Positions 10,201 through 18,901 are shown, numbered from the stretch's first letter. The stretch is DNA of 64,000 nucleotides from an uncultured Gammaproteobacteria bacterium (GCA_913020715.1 CAJVZH010000004.1:1-64000), one strand, 5' to 3'. Numbers and translations are program-made. The notes: a model not told the origin generated them from the sequence alone.

Positions 10201-11735
10201 CGCCGCCACATCACGACATTTATTCGATTGAAGATTTAGCGCAACTTATTTTTGATCTTAAGCGCTCAAATCCGGCTGCTCGTATCAGTGTTAAGCTGGT
10301 TTCTGAAGTTGGCGTTGGCACGGTTGCTGCCGGTGTTACCAAGGCCAAATCCGATCATATCGTTATCGCAGGCCATGATGGTGGTACAGGCGCTTCGCCG
10401 CTAACATCTATCAAGCACGCAGGTCTACCGTGGGAATTGGGCGTTGCTGAGACGCACCAAACACTGGTGATGAACGAGCTGCGCTCACGCGTTGTTATTC
10501 AAACGGACGGTCAGCTCAAAACAGGTCGTGATGTTGCTATTGCCGCCCTACTTGGCGCTGAGGAATTTGGCTTCTCAACTGCGCCGTTGGTGACGTTGGG
10601 CTGTATCATGATGCGCAAATGCCACCTCAATACATGCCCGGTTGGCATTGCCACACAAGACAAAGAATTGCGCAAGAAATTCACCGGCAAGCCTGAGCAC
10701 GTTGTTAATTATCTATTTATGGTCGCTGAGGACTTGCGCTTAATTATGGCAGAGTTGGGCTTTAAAACCATCAATGAAATGGTCGGTCGCGCCGATATGT
10801 TGGAAACAGACCAAGCAATTAACCACTGGAAAAAAGACTCTATCGATCTCAGTGCACTATTAATGCCAGCTAAAAAGCCGAATGCCGATACCGGTACGTA
10901 CCAAAGCACCTTCCAAGATCACCAATTGGATCAACAATTGGATAATGAATTGATTGCGCAAACACAAAGTGCGATTGAAACGGGTGGCAAAGCAAAAATT
11001 AAATCCGTCGTTACCAATACAGATCGTACGGTTGGCGCTATGCTTTCTTCGCATGTGGTAAAAACTCTTGGCAGTAATACGCTAGCCGCAGACTCGATTC
11101 ATGTAAATTTTGCAGGCTCTGCTGGACAATCTTTCGGCGCATTCCTTGCTAAAGGCATCACTCTTGAAGTCGAAGGCGATGCAAACGACTATGTTGGTAA
11201 AGGCCTGTCGGGTGGGCGCGTGATTGTTTACCCACCAAAGAACTCGACTTTTCTTGCCCAAAACGAAATCATTGCTGGCAACGTTTGCGGTTACGGCGCA
11301 ACCGGTGGCGAGATGTATCTATCGGGTCGCGTTGCCGAACGCTTCTGTGTTCGTAACTCCGGCGTTGCTGCTGTAGTAGAGGGGATTGGCGATCACGGTT
11401 GTGAGTACATGACCGGTGGACGCGCTGTCATCCTGGGTGAAGTGGGTCGTAACTTTGGCGCAGGCATGAGTGGTGGTATTGCTTATGTCTACAATCCAAA
11501 ATTAACACTGCAAAGTCGCTCAAACCCTGCAATGATTGATTTCGATCCAATGGATGACGAGTCACAAAAAGAATTGTTTGAGCTACTCACCAATCACTTG
11601 AATTACACTGGATCGTCTATTGCCGCGCACATCTTGGATAACTGGAACGGCGAACTGGCGCACTTTGTTAAAGTGATGCCGAAAGCGCTTAAAGAAGTCT
11701 TGGCAGCGCAAGGCAAATTAAAGCAAGCTAGCTAA
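7221..11735 (+). CDS. gltB: glutamate synthase, large (alpha) subunit
   Basis: Transfers the amide nitrogen of glutamine to 2-oxoglutarate, giving two glutamates. The 1504-aa protein has an N-terminal glutaminase domain with catalytic Cys24 in ENCGVGFIAH (the residues before it form the usual cleaved propeptide), a central domain, an FMN-binding synthase domain (KPGEGGELPG, GHDGGTGASPL), the 3Fe-4S cysteines in CIMMRKCHLNTCPVG near residue 1127, and the C-terminal beta-helix (GXXGG repeats). The track start at 7089 adds 44 unlikely residues; ATG at 7221 gives the family start. The usual partner gltD is not downstream, so the small subunit must be encoded elsewhere. Confidence 0.96.
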   Translation: MKNKQLYLPKPTGLYHPNNEKENCGVGFIAHVKRQSSHQITLDALEMLTRMDHRGGCGCEANTGDGAGILTNIPHSFFAKEIKSLFGVDVEQGRYGVGNVFLPQDDAQRVHCIKLLEEAIATQGQTLIGWRDVPVDAEKADVGDTARDSQPVIKQLIIAATDDLDDDAFERALFIIRKSTSNAIRTDDTLSQALLFYVCSLSTRVIIYKGMLMGSQVLNFYTDLSDAGYATYLAMVHSRFSTNTFPSWDRAQPCRFMSHNGEINTRQGNYNWMRAREGVLESDTLGDNLAKALPVIETEVSDSGSFDNVLEFLLMNGRSLQEAVLMMVPEAWENDKEMSDEKKAFYEYFSNVMEPWDGPASIAFTDGRYIGAVLDRNGLRPSRFYLTHDDRVIMASEVGVVDVATDNVKEKGRLRPGKMFLVDFDKGELVDDEAIKTSFASQNPYQDWLNAQQIHLSDLDCDTEAHGFDPDSIVHRLKAFGYSTETLQFMLLPLVSELRDPVGSMGNDSALACLSDQSRIIYDYFKQLFAQVTNPAIDSIREEVVMSLSCSIGPEGNLLRNKAENAHRLVIEHPILTNEETAALKHCNHRGWTAKTIDITYDIDGNHNLNDMLDDICQQGSQAIKDGHSLIVLSDRNVSESRGVISALLASSSLHRHLIAKFERTQVGIILETGEAREVHHFCLLAGYGVDAVNPYLAFEALWQARRDDLIDLEDDDAIVAAYRKGVAKGMLKVMAKMGISTLASYKGAQIFEAVGLAPEVMDKCFFETSSRISGVGFSVLQEETEKLHKDAYRTNTLDNRGQYHWRSGGEKHMWEPQTIATLQKAARNNDENAYWDFAAKSNNEGTRNCTLRGLMSFKQGNPITIDKVEEAKEIVKRFVTGAMSFGSISAESHESLAIAMNRMGGKSNTGEGGEDPARWTPDANGDSRRSAIKQVASARFGVTIDYLNNADELQIKVSQGAKPGEGGELPGTKVDEGIAKIRCSTAGVGLISPPPHHDIYSIEDLAQLIFDLKRSNPAARISVKLVSEVGVGTVAAGVTKAKSDHIVIAGHDGGTGASPLTSIKHAGLPWELGVAETHQTLVMNELRSRVVIQTDGQLKTGRDVAIAALLGAEEFGFSTAPLVTLGCIMMRKCHLNTCPVGIATQDKELRKKFTGKPEHVVNYLFMVAEDLRLIMAELGFKTINEMVGRADMLETDQAINHWKKDSIDLSALLMPAKKPNADTGTYQSTFQDHQLDQQLDNELIAQTQSAIETGGKAKIKSVVTNTDRTVGAMLSSHVVKTLGSNTLAADSIHVNFAGSAGQSFGAFLAKGITLEVEGDANDYVGKGLSGGRVIVYPPKNSTFLAQNEIIAGNVCGYGATGGEMYLSGRVAERFCVRNSGVAAVVEGIGDHGCEYMTGGRAVILGEVGRNFGAGMSGGIAYVYNPKLTLQSRSNPAMIDFDPMDDESQKELFELLTNHLNYTGSSIAAHILDNWNGELAHFVKVMPKALKEVLAAQGKLKQAS

Positions 11736-11943
11736 ATAGGGGTCTTTGTATAAATCATTTTATATTTGATAATAGAATTTTGATTATTTTACAAGGCATA
11801 TTTTTAAAAGTTCTACTTGTTGTCTAGCGAAAAAAATTAACGCAGGAAAATAATAAAAACTCTCTATCCCAAAGGGCTGAGGCTAGAAATGTTCAAAAAT
11901 GCAGAAAAACCCTTATCAATAGCTAGTGCTATTAAGTTCAAAT
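11736..11943. other. AT-rich intergenic region after gltB
   Basis: No ORF or clear Rho-independent terminator is visible. A short inverted repeat (AATAGC-TAGT-GCTATT, 11918-11933) has no T-run. The rest of the gap up to 12046 holds a decayed repeat element and the out-of-gene copy of the lipoprotein tail, listed separately. Confidence 0.4.
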
Positions 11944-11998
11944 TTTTACACATTGTTATCACTCAGCAAATTTTAAGATGACTTATATAAAGACCTCT
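11944..11998. repeat. decayed copy of a MITE-like intergenic element
   Basis: Read on the minus strand it gives GAGGTCTTT, then TTAAAATTTGCTGAG and GATAA, then AATGTGTAAAA. This matches, in order, most of the element at 46434-46503, with one internal gap of about a dozen bases. The terminal inverted repeats are weaker here than in that copy. It lies immediately after the lost extension of the small lipoprotein gene. Confidence 0.55.
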
Positions 11999-12002
11999 TA
12001 TC

Positions 12003-12077
12003 GGGATAGTGTCGATAATATCAGCAAGCCGAGTGCGTTGAGCCTATTAAATAGGAATAGTGTCGATGATATCGGCA
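12003..12077 (-). repeat. direct repeat at the lipoprotein 3' end
   Basis: Two copies of a 27-nt unit 51 bp apart (about 12002-12025 and 12053-12076) both translate on the minus strand, in the same frame, as ADIIDTIPI. One copy is the C-terminus of the lipoprotein. The other lies beyond its two consecutive stop codons. The five differences are all at third codon positions and synonymous. Confidence 0.8.
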
Positions 12078-12229
12078 CTGCTGTCTAAGAAGCTATCGAC
12101 TGGATCACCCACAATAGGTATTACCGAAATAACCGAACCCGTCACCCGCATTGGCACGGTGACCAATTTGGTCAACACGCAGCCTGACAAATAAAAGGCA
12201 ACAAAGGTCAATACAATCAATTTTTTCAT
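12047..12229 (-). CDS. small lipoprotein
   Basis: A 60-aa protein with a lipoprotein signal: basic MKK start, hydrophobic IVLTFVAFY, then lipobox LSGC with the acylated Cys at residue 17. The mature part (VTVPMRVTGSVISVIPIVGDPVDSFLDSSADIIDTIPI) resembles short uncharacterised proteobacterial lipoproteins; I do not know a function. Its ATG overlaps the folA stop by 4 bp (ATGA), so it is translationally coupled. The frame ends in TAA TAG, after which the same frame continues with a second ADIIDTIPI, suggesting a once longer protein. Confidence 0.75.
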   Translation of the reverse strand: MKKLIVLTFVAFYLSGCVLTKLVTVPMRVTGSVISVIPIVGDPVDSFLDSSADIIDTIPI

Positions 12230-12714
12230 GATTTTCTCTCAAGAATTTTAAAATGGTAATGGTAAGGGTTTTTCTCATCGGGCGTGTGTGACTCACAGCT
12301 GATCTCTCGCCAACCGCCCTCATCGTAATCTGGAAAATACGTATCACCCTCAAATACACCCTCAATATGAGTGATGTACAGACGCTCCACCCGACCCAAT
12401 ACCTGTTTACAGAGATTAGCGCCGCCGATTACCAGCACCTCATCCTCCTCTTGGGCTGAGCCTAGTGCACTCTCAATGCCGTTAAAAACCTCACAGCCTT
12501 CAATGCTGGCATCGGTGTCTCTAGTGATAACAAGATTGCGCCGATTGGGCAGCGGACGGCCAATAGAATCATAGGTTTTTCTGCCCATGACAATCGAGTG
12601 ACCCGTGGTGACTTTTTTGAAAAAAGCAAGATCGGCAGGAAGATGCCAAGGCAGGCCATTGTCTTTGCCAATCAAGTGATTATCATCCATCGCAACGATA
12701 ATAGATAAGCGCAT
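12226..12714 (-). CDS. folA: dihydrofolate reductase
   Basis: Reduces dihydrofolate to tetrahydrofolate with NADPH, supplying the cofactor for thymidylate synthesis and for the C1 enzymes at the right of the window. The 162-aa protein shows MRLSIIVAMDDNHLIGKDNGLPWHLPADL (substrate pocket with the W and D of the family), the NADPH-binding VMGRKTYDSIGRPLPNR, and VIGGANL. Length is normal. It lies upstream of, and overlaps, the small lipoprotein gene, and is divergent from maf with a 57-bp gap. Confidence 0.97.
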   Translation of the reverse strand: MRLSIIVAMDDNHLIGKDNGLPWHLPADLAFFKKVTTGHSIVMGRKTYDSIGRPLPNRRNLVITRDTDASIEGCEVFNGIESALGSAQEEDEVLVIGGANLCKQVLGRVERLYITHIEGVFEGDTYFPDYDEGGWREISCESHTPDEKNPYHYHFKILERKS

Positions 12715-12771
12715 AAAGCCCTGTCTGAATAAAGTAAAATATTAGATTATTTTACAATTTTTCAACTTATC

Positions 12772-13362
12772 GTGTCGCTCATTCTTGCTTCATCATCGCC
12801 CTTTAGAAAAGCTGTTTTAGAGCGCCTTGATATCGATTTTTCGACCGTCTCACCAGACATCGATGAGTCTCGATGCGCAGGCGAAACGCCGCACGATTTG
12901 GTTTACCGATTGTCGGCGGAAAAGGCACGAGAAGTAGCTAAAACACACAACGGTTTAATAATCGCCTCGGATCAAGTGGCTACTTTGGCGAATGGCGATG
13001 GTGGTGGTGACGAAGTGTTAGGTAAGCCTCACACACGTGAAAACGCAATTCTTCAGTTACAAAAAAGCGCTGGTAATACGGTGACTTTTCTCACCAGTCT
13101 CGCACTTCTCAACACAGAAACTGGCGTATTACAAAACCATGTTGAGATTTTCAAAGTGGTCTTTAGGTCGCTCACGGATTCAGAAATCAATAATTATCTT
13201 GATAAAGAAGATACACTGAAATGCGCTGGCAGCTTTAAGTCCGAAGGTTTGGGCGTTGCCCTTTTTGAGCGCATGGAAGGCGACGATCCGAACAGCTTGA
13301 TCGGCTTGCCGACAATTCAACTCATCAAGATGCTAGCCAAGGAAGATCTTCATATACTATGA
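12772..13362 (+). CDS. Maf-family nucleotide pyrophosphatase (YceF type)
   Basis: Maf proteins hydrolyse non-canonical or modified nucleoside triphosphates; the YceF subgroup prefers 7-methyl-GTP. The 196-aa protein has ILASSSPFRKAVLERL, the SDQV motif, GKP, GLPT near the C-terminus and the FKSEGLG segment of the YceF branch. The start is GTG at 12772. Its stop overlaps the mfd start by 4 bp (ATGA). The subgroup assignment is from motifs and is less certain than the family. Confidence 0.9.
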   Translation: MSLILASSSPFRKAVLERLDIDFSTVSPDIDESRCAGETPHDLVYRLSAEKAREVAKTHNGLIIASDQVATLANGDGGGDEVLGKPHTRENAILQLQKSAGNTVTFLTSLALLNTETGVLQNHVEIFKVVFRSLTDSEINNYLDKEDTLKCAGSFKSEGLGVALFERMEGDDPNSLIGLPTIQLIKMLAKEDLHIL

Positions 13363-16300
13363 AGGTGCTCTATCCTGACGATTGCAAAGCGTTTGCATCG
13401 GGGTTAACTTTTCATTGGGGCTCACTTTATGGGAGCGCCGAAGCATTGGCGTTGATTGAGTTCACGCAAAAGCATAACGGCGTTGTGGTTTATATCGCTC
13501 GAGACATTAGTCACTATGAGCAAATCCAAAAAGCGCTCAATTTCTATAATACATCCTTAACAATTCTCGCCTTTTCAAACTGGGAAGTCTTAGCGTTTGA
13601 CCACTTTTCACCGCATCCGGATATTGTCTCTTCGCGACTAAAAACACTCTCTCAGCTGCCTTCATTAAAAAGTGGCATTGTCATCACCACCCTTGAGTCC
13701 CTCTCGCAGCGACTTTGCCCCACCGACTACATTGAAAAATACTCTCTGAGCATGGTGCGTGGCGGTAAGCTCAGCATCAATAATTTTGTCGACAAGCTCG
13801 TCAAAATTGGCTATCGCCGCGTGACAACAGTGATGGAACAGGGTGAGTTCTGCATCAAGGGTGCACTGATCGACCTCTACCCAATGGGCACCAAAAGGCC
13901 TTATAGGATTGATCTGTTTGACAATGAAATTGATTCGATTCGCACCTTTGATGCTTCAACACAACGCTCCGTTGAAGTCGTTGACCACATCGAACTTTTG
14001 CCGGCCAGAGAATTTGCCGCGGATCCACACAGCATTAAAACCTTTGAAAAAAACTACCTTGGTGCATTTGACAAAACCGAAGGTTTTATTTATACAGAAG
14101 CGAGTGAAGGCCGCTTCCCTGGCGGCATTGAATTTTACTTGCCTCTGTTCTTTGATAAGACGGCAACACTCTTTGACTACCTCCCAGAAAATCCGATTAT
14201 TGCTTATCAAAATGGCCTGTCCGATTGTGTCAGTGAGCAAACAGAGGCACTCACAGCGCGCTATGAACACGCCAAACGCTCACTCGACAGATTGCCTCTG
14301 GAATTAAACAAAGTTTTTCTTGACCAAGAAGAGTTGTTTTCCCTAATAAAAAACAAGCAACAGATTCAAACACAATCAATCAAGTCCAATAACAAAGCGG
14401 CTTTCAATTTTTCTGCAAAATTACTGCCTCCGCTACGAATTGAATCACAAAACAAAAATCCACTGAGCAAGCTCATTGCCTTTGTCAAAGCCTTCAAAGG
14501 AAGAACATTGATTGTTTGCGAATCCCAAGGGCGACAGTCGGTTTTGATGGACTTACTCGCCAGTCACCAATTGTCTCCTCAAGATTGCAATCATTGGGCG
14601 GATTTTTTAGACGATGACAGCAAGCTATCAATCACCAACGACAACCTTGGCGAAGGCTTACTCACGAGCGGATTTGCGATTATCACTGAAGAGCACTTGT
14701 TCGGTCAAGATGTGGTCAAGCAACAGAGGCGTCGTCGCGCCAAACACAAAGACTTTGATGAGGCGATTAAAAGCCTGGTGGAGATTAAGATTGGTGATGC
14801 CATTGTCCACGAGCATTACGGCGTGGGGCGCTATCTAGGTCTTGAATCTCGCACTTTTGACGAAAACCCTCAGGATTTTCTCGTACTTGAGTACGCCAAA
14901 GGCTCAAAACTCATGGTGCCGATTACCGCGCTTAATTTGATTTCACGTTATTCCGGCGCCGGCCTAGACCACGCACCTCTGCACAAGCTGGGCACACAAC
15001 AATGGAATAAGGCCAAGAAAAAAGCTGCCGAGGCGCTTTATGATGTTGCCGCTGAACTGCTCGAGATTTACGCCAAACGCCAGACACTCACAGGCTTTGC
15101 CTATCCGGAGCCGGACGATGCTTACAGTTCGTTTGTTGCCAGCTTCGCTTTTGAAGAGACGCCGGATCAGCTCACCACCATGGAGCAAGTGCTGGCGGAC
15201 ATGCAATCTTCAAGACCAATGGATCGTCTCGTTTGTGGTGATGTGGGTTTTGGCAAAACAGAAATCGCCATGCGCGCTGCTTTTCTTGCGGTGGAAGCCG
15301 GCAAGCAAGTAGTGGTTTTAGTGCCAACAACGCTACTGGCCAATCAACACAGACAAACCTTTACCGATCGTTTTGCCAATTATCCGGTGACGATTAAAGC
15401 CTTATCGCGCTTTCAAACGCCAAAAGAACAATCGCTCATCAAGAAGGGGTTAGATCAAGGAAAAATTGATATTGTCATTGGCACGCATAAGCTGATTCAA
15501 GGTTCTATCAAGTACCAAAATCTTGGTTTGATTATTATTGATGAAGAGCACCGCTTTGGGGTTAAGCAAAAAGAAGCACTGAAAAAACTCCGTGGTCAAA
15601 GCGACATTTTAACAATGACTGCCACGCCAATTCCGCGCACTCTTAATATGGCACTCGGCTCTTTGCGCGAGCTTTCGATTATTGCCACGCCACCTGCCAA
15701 ACGTAGCGCCATTCAAACTTTTGTTGACGAATGGAATGACGATACCATTACCGAAGCATGCTCCCGTGAGCTTCATCGTGGTGGGCAAATATTCCTACTG
15801 CATAACGATATTGACTCCATCGATAATATGGCTGAGACGCTTAATAATCTCATGCCAAATATCAAGGTGCGCATTGCTCACGGGCAAATGCCGAGCAAAG
15901 AGCTTGAGCAAATCATGGCGGATTTTTATCATCAGCGCTTCCAAATGTTGGTTTGCACCACCATTATTGAAACCGGCATTGACATCCCTTCCGCCAATAC
16001 CATCATTATTAACAACGCGCAAAACTTTGGCTTAGCGCAATTGCATCAACTGCGCGGCCGTGTTGGGCGCTCACACCATAAAGCCTATGCTTATTTGGTT
16101 ATCAAATCCCATCAGTCGCTTACTAAGGATGCGAAAAAACGCTTGGACGCGATTGCTTCGCTGGAAGAATTGGGTGCTGGCTTTATGCTTGCCAACCACG
16201 ACCTCGAGATTCGTGGTGCCGGCGATTTGTTAGGTGAAAACCAAAGTGGAAAGATTTCCGAAATCGGCTTTAATCTTTATCACGACTTATTGCAACGCAC

Positions 16301-16787
16301 TATTCGCGCCATTAAGAGTGGCAAGAAACTCAATATTGAAGACACCATTAACGATCAAATCGAAATTGATATTGGTATTGCTTGCATTATTCCGCAAACC
16401 TATCTCGACGATGTTCATGAGCGCTTGGTGCTTTATAAACGCATAGCGAGCGCCAAGACCGAAGACGAGCTGAAAGATTTGCAGATTGAGATGATTGACC
16501 GCTTCGGTCTATTGCCGGAGCAAACCAAGAACTTATTCGCCTCGACCTCACTGAAATTTATTTGCGAAAAAATCGGAATCGACAAAATACTCATCTTTGA
16601 CGACAAGGCCGAAATCACTTTGGGCGCCAATCACATCATTGAACCGATCAAAATCATCAATCTCATTCAAAAAGAGATGAAAATCTACCAATTAAATGGG
16701 CAAAACACTCTTGTTTTCAAAGCAGAGATGATGCAAGACTCCTCAAGGATTACAGCGGTAGAAAATTTACTAAAAAATCTACTTTAA
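13359..16787 (+). CDS. mfd: transcription-repair coupling factor
   Basis: An ATP-driven DNA translocase that removes stalled RNA polymerase and recruits UvrA to lesions in transcribed strands. The 1142-aa protein has the N-terminal UvrB-homology region, the RNA-polymerase-interacting CarD-like domain (GDAIVHEHYGVGRYLG, about residue 477), helicase motifs including Walker A GDVGFGKTE (about 626) and DEEH (about 727), the QLRGRVGRS segment and the C-terminal TRCF domain. Translationally coupled to maf. The gene ends 7 bp from a convergent MASE1-like gene. Confidence 0.97.
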   Translation: MKVLYPDDCKAFASGLTFHWGSLYGSAEALALIEFTQKHNGVVVYIARDISHYEQIQKALNFYNTSLTILAFSNWEVLAFDHFSPHPDIVSSRLKTLSQLPSLKSGIVITTLESLSQRLCPTDYIEKYSLSMVRGGKLSINNFVDKLVKIGYRRVTTVMEQGEFCIKGALIDLYPMGTKRPYRIDLFDNEIDSIRTFDASTQRSVEVVDHIELLPAREFAADPHSIKTFEKNYLGAFDKTEGFIYTEASEGRFPGGIEFYLPLFFDKTATLFDYLPENPIIAYQNGLSDCVSEQTEALTARYEHAKRSLDRLPLELNKVFLDQEELFSLIKNKQQIQTQSIKSNNKAAFNFSAKLLPPLRIESQNKNPLSKLIAFVKAFKGRTLIVCESQGRQSVLMDLLASHQLSPQDCNHWADFLDDDSKLSITNDNLGEGLLTSGFAIITEEHLFGQDVVKQQRRRRAKHKDFDEAIKSLVEIKIGDAIVHEHYGVGRYLGLESRTFDENPQDFLVLEYAKGSKLMVPITALNLISRYSGAGLDHAPLHKLGTQQWNKAKKKAAEALYDVAAELLEIYAKRQTLTGFAYPEPDDAYSSFVASFAFEETPDQLTTMEQVLADMQSSRPMDRLVCGDVGFGKTEIAMRAAFLAVEAGKQVVVLVPTTLLANQHRQTFTDRFANYPVTIKALSRFQTPKEQSLIKKGLDQGKIDIVIGTHKLIQGSIKYQNLGLIIIDEEHRFGVKQKEALKKLRGQSDILTMTATPIPRTLNMALGSLRELSIIATPPAKRSAIQTFVDEWNDDTITEACSRELHRGGQIFLLHNDIDSIDNMAETLNNLMPNIKVRIAHGQMPSKELEQIMADFYHQRFQMLVCTTIIETGIDIPSANTIIINNAQNFGLAQLHQLRGRVGRSHHKAYAYLVIKSHQSLTKDAKKRLDAIASLEELGAGFMLANHDLEIRGAGDLLGENQSGKISEIGFNLYHDLLQRTIRAIKSGKKLNIEDTINDQIEIDIGIACIIPQTYLDDVHERLVLYKRIASAKTEDELKDLQIEMIDRFGLLPEQTKNLFASTSLKFICEKIGIDKILIFDDKAEITLGANHIIEPIKIINLIQKEMKIYQLNGQNTLVFKAEMMQDSSRITAVENLLKNLL

Positions 16788-16794
16788 CGCTTTT

Positions 16795-17376
16795 TCACTT
16801 CATTAATTTCTTATGTGGATGGTTGACCACATAAGCCTTATGCATAGCAATAAATATCGTGAAAAATGCGACACATCCTAGTACGGCGCCCGAAATATGC
16901 CGGCTCAAGTGGCTGGCAAGGTCAAAACCCCCACTCAATTCTCTACCGAGAGTTGTAAAGTACATTGCAATGATATTTATCAGTATTGTTAACAAAATCA
17001 AGAAGGCCAAATGGCGGTAGCTTATACGAGAATCCGCGAAAAAATTATCCAAACGCATCATCTTTAGAATACTCAGGGCCATGTAAGGCGTCATGGTTTT
17101 TAATATTGTTACAATCAATAGTAATTCTGCGTGTGGGTTGTCATCGCCAAGAAAGATCGACGTAGTGAAGTACGAAGCGAGCAAGAGTCCGGGAAAAGCC
17201 CACCAACCAAACAGAATAACCATGGCTAAGACAGCGCCCAACTCAAGATCAAGAGGAATGCTCCATTGCAAAATTTGCAGCGAATTGGCGGCAGCACTGA
17301 CAACAACAATCATCGCTATCGCGCAGATATTACGTTTTATCAAGGTCAGTAATCCATCCATAAAACGAGTATACAC
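16795..17376 (-). CDS. MASE1-like integral membrane protein (paralogue 1)
   Basis: A 193-aa polytopic membrane protein of about six helices, without any cytoplasmic enzyme or signalling domain. It shares with the next two genes the segment ILFGWWAFPGLLLASYF and a late glycine-rich helix (HISGAVLGCVAFFTIFIA), features of the MASE1 membrane sensor domain normally fused to histidine kinases or diguanylate cyclases. Here it stands alone, so it may sense or transport something by itself or partner with another protein; no function can be assigned. The listed start is GTG with a weak Shine-Dalgarno; an ATG five codons later is an alternative. Confidence 0.65.
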   Translation of the reverse strand: MYTRFMDGLLTLIKRNICAIAMIVVVSAAANSLQILQWSIPLDLELGAVLAMVILFGWWAFPGLLLASYFTTSIFLGDDNPHAELLLIVTILKTMTPYMALSILKMMRLDNFFADSRISYRHLAFLILLTILINIIAMYFTTLGRELSGGFDLASHLSRHISGAVLGCVAFFTIFIAMHKAYVVNHPHKKLMK

Positions 17377-17454
17377 AACTTATCCGTCACCCCCCCTAAG
17401 GCGGACACAAGTCATCATGCAAAAGAGTAAATTTAAAAGAGGGTTATAAGCGTG

Positions 17455-18027
17455 TTAATCTGAAGTTTGTTTGAGATGCTCAGTGAAGGCTTGCGCCATA
17501 AAAATGAGCAGCGAGAAAAACACCAAGGTGCCTAGTATGTCGCCCAACAATATAGAGCCCATATACTCAGACAAATTCAAGTCGCGTGTCATCCCATGCT
17601 CGATATTAGTCATAATTAGGAATTGACTGAGTGATGACAATAGGGCTGTTAAAATGCACAAAAATAATACGTGAGGGATGAAGACGCCTTTCGAAGTATA
17701 AAAATTACTGAGTTTGAATTGCTGCATCATGATCAAGGCAATCAATGGCGCGGTAGCTTCAGCAATGGCACTGTAAACTTCAACGCTTGCGTGTATCGAC
17801 ATTGGATCAGCGTAAACAACATTTGCCAGCAATGCGCCCGCCAAAACACCTGGGAAAGCGGTCATTCCGAAAAGCAATAATGCGCACAATCTTGCTCCCG
17901 CAGGTAAATTCAACAATCCATCAATAGCGCTAATATTGAGCTCTAAGGCGAAAGTAGCCGAACTCACCATCATCACCATAAGCATGGCGACGACATTGTT
18001 AAGTAAAAGTATTTTAACGGCTTTCAT
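17455..18027 (-). CDS. MASE1-like integral membrane protein (paralogue 2)
   Basis: A 190-aa membrane protein, the closest of the three to the MASE1 pattern: LPAGARLCALLLFGMTAFPGVLAGALLAN, and SILLGDILGTLVFF near the C-terminus (MASE1 typically has a WLGDxLG motif here). It has about six hydrophobic helices and no output domain. It lies between paralogues 1 and 3, all transcribed leftward, separated by 78 and 187 bp. The divergence between the copies suggests old tandem duplication. Function unknown. Confidence 0.68.
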   Translation of the reverse strand: MKAVKILLLNNVVAMLMVMMVSSATFALELNISAIDGLLNLPAGARLCALLLFGMTAFPGVLAGALLANVVYADPMSIHASVEVYSAIAEATAPLIALIMMQQFKLSNFYTSKGVFIPHVLFLCILTALLSSLSQFLIMTNIEHGMTRDLNLSEYMGSILLGDILGTLVFFSLLIFMAQAFTEHLKQTSD

Positions 18028-18214
18028 GATTCAGTAAGTATAGTCAATGCGCTCTGTAATCTCCCTAGACTGTTAATATATCAGAGTCCAAGTTGAGATG
18101 ATTGGCTATAAACGGGCGCCTTCAAGAATAATGCAGCTCAATGCACAGTAGATTGCAGAAAGACCGAAGATCCTTTTTATGAACAACAAGGACTAGGCGT
18201 AAAGTTTGTTGGTT

Positions 18215-18901
18215 TTATTTTTCGGTGATGGCGCTCGGTACAACGAAACGAATGACCGGCACAACAACTAGGGCGAGAATAAAGATAAAGCCGATACCGC
18301 CGGTTATATCACCAATTAGCATAGAGGGCACGTAAGTCGCCTCATCGATGCGAATTGGAAGGTCCAGCCAGGTCCGAAGTGACGTATCAACAAAGAACTT
18401 TGCGATAGTGTTAAAGAAGGCTGCCAATATCATCAAGAAAACGACGTGCTGGAAAACCAGTTTTTCGCCTTCGAAAAACTTCGAAAGTTTAAAGGCTCGC
18501 ATGGCATAAATCGCCGCTAAAGGACCAAAAGTTGTCACCAAGGCATGGGCATGATTTGTCCATGCAAATGTCTTTAGATTGCCTGCATCCGTCAGCGCAA
18601 AAGGATTTAAAGACCACCCGTAAAGATACAAAGCGGAAACATGAAAACCAACAAAGACCGCGAGAACAACGCGCCAGCCAAAAAGAAGGTAGGACATGGT
18701 AACAGCGCCAAGCACCAGCCATATGCCAGAAATGCTAAAAATCGTAGGAGCCGCAGCGCCTTTTTCAAGAATGCTTAAAGAGACTTTAGTGCCCCATGGT
18801 TGGATTAAATCACCCAACATAAGTGCGGCAAAAATCATGGCAATGGTTATGCCGCTCTGAATAAATACCTCGCTAGAACTTGCAGACTTTTGTCTTGCCA
18901 T
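18215..18901 (-). CDS. MASE1-like integral membrane protein (paralogue 3)
   Basis: A 228-aa membrane protein with an N-terminal extension (MARQKSASSSEVF) and about six to seven helices. It carries LLFGWRVVLAVFVGFHVSALYLYG and SMLIGDITGGIGFIF, the same two landmarks as its neighbours. No output domain. A good Shine-Dalgarno (AAGGAGAC) precedes the ATG. Its leader contains the 33-bp inverted repeat at 18957-18989, between this gene and a small winged-helix protein, which suggests specific control. Function unknown. Confidence 0.65.
   Translation of the reverse strand: MARQKSASSSEVFIQSGITIAMIFAALMLGDLIQPWGTKVSLSILEKGAAAPTIFSISGIWLVLGAVTMSYLLFGWRVVLAVFVGFHVSALYLYGWSLNPFALTDAGNLKTFAWTNHAHALVTTFGPLAAIYAMRAFKLSKFFEGEKLVFQHVVFLMILAAFFNTIAKFFVDTSLRTWLDLPIRIDEATYVPSMLIGDITGGIGFIFILALVVVPVIRFVVPSAITEK

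Noticed and set aside
7586-11054. Several 60-110 aa ORFs on both strands within gltB
   Set aside because: All are shadow frames of the gltB coding sequence, which is intact and shows clear motifs throughout.
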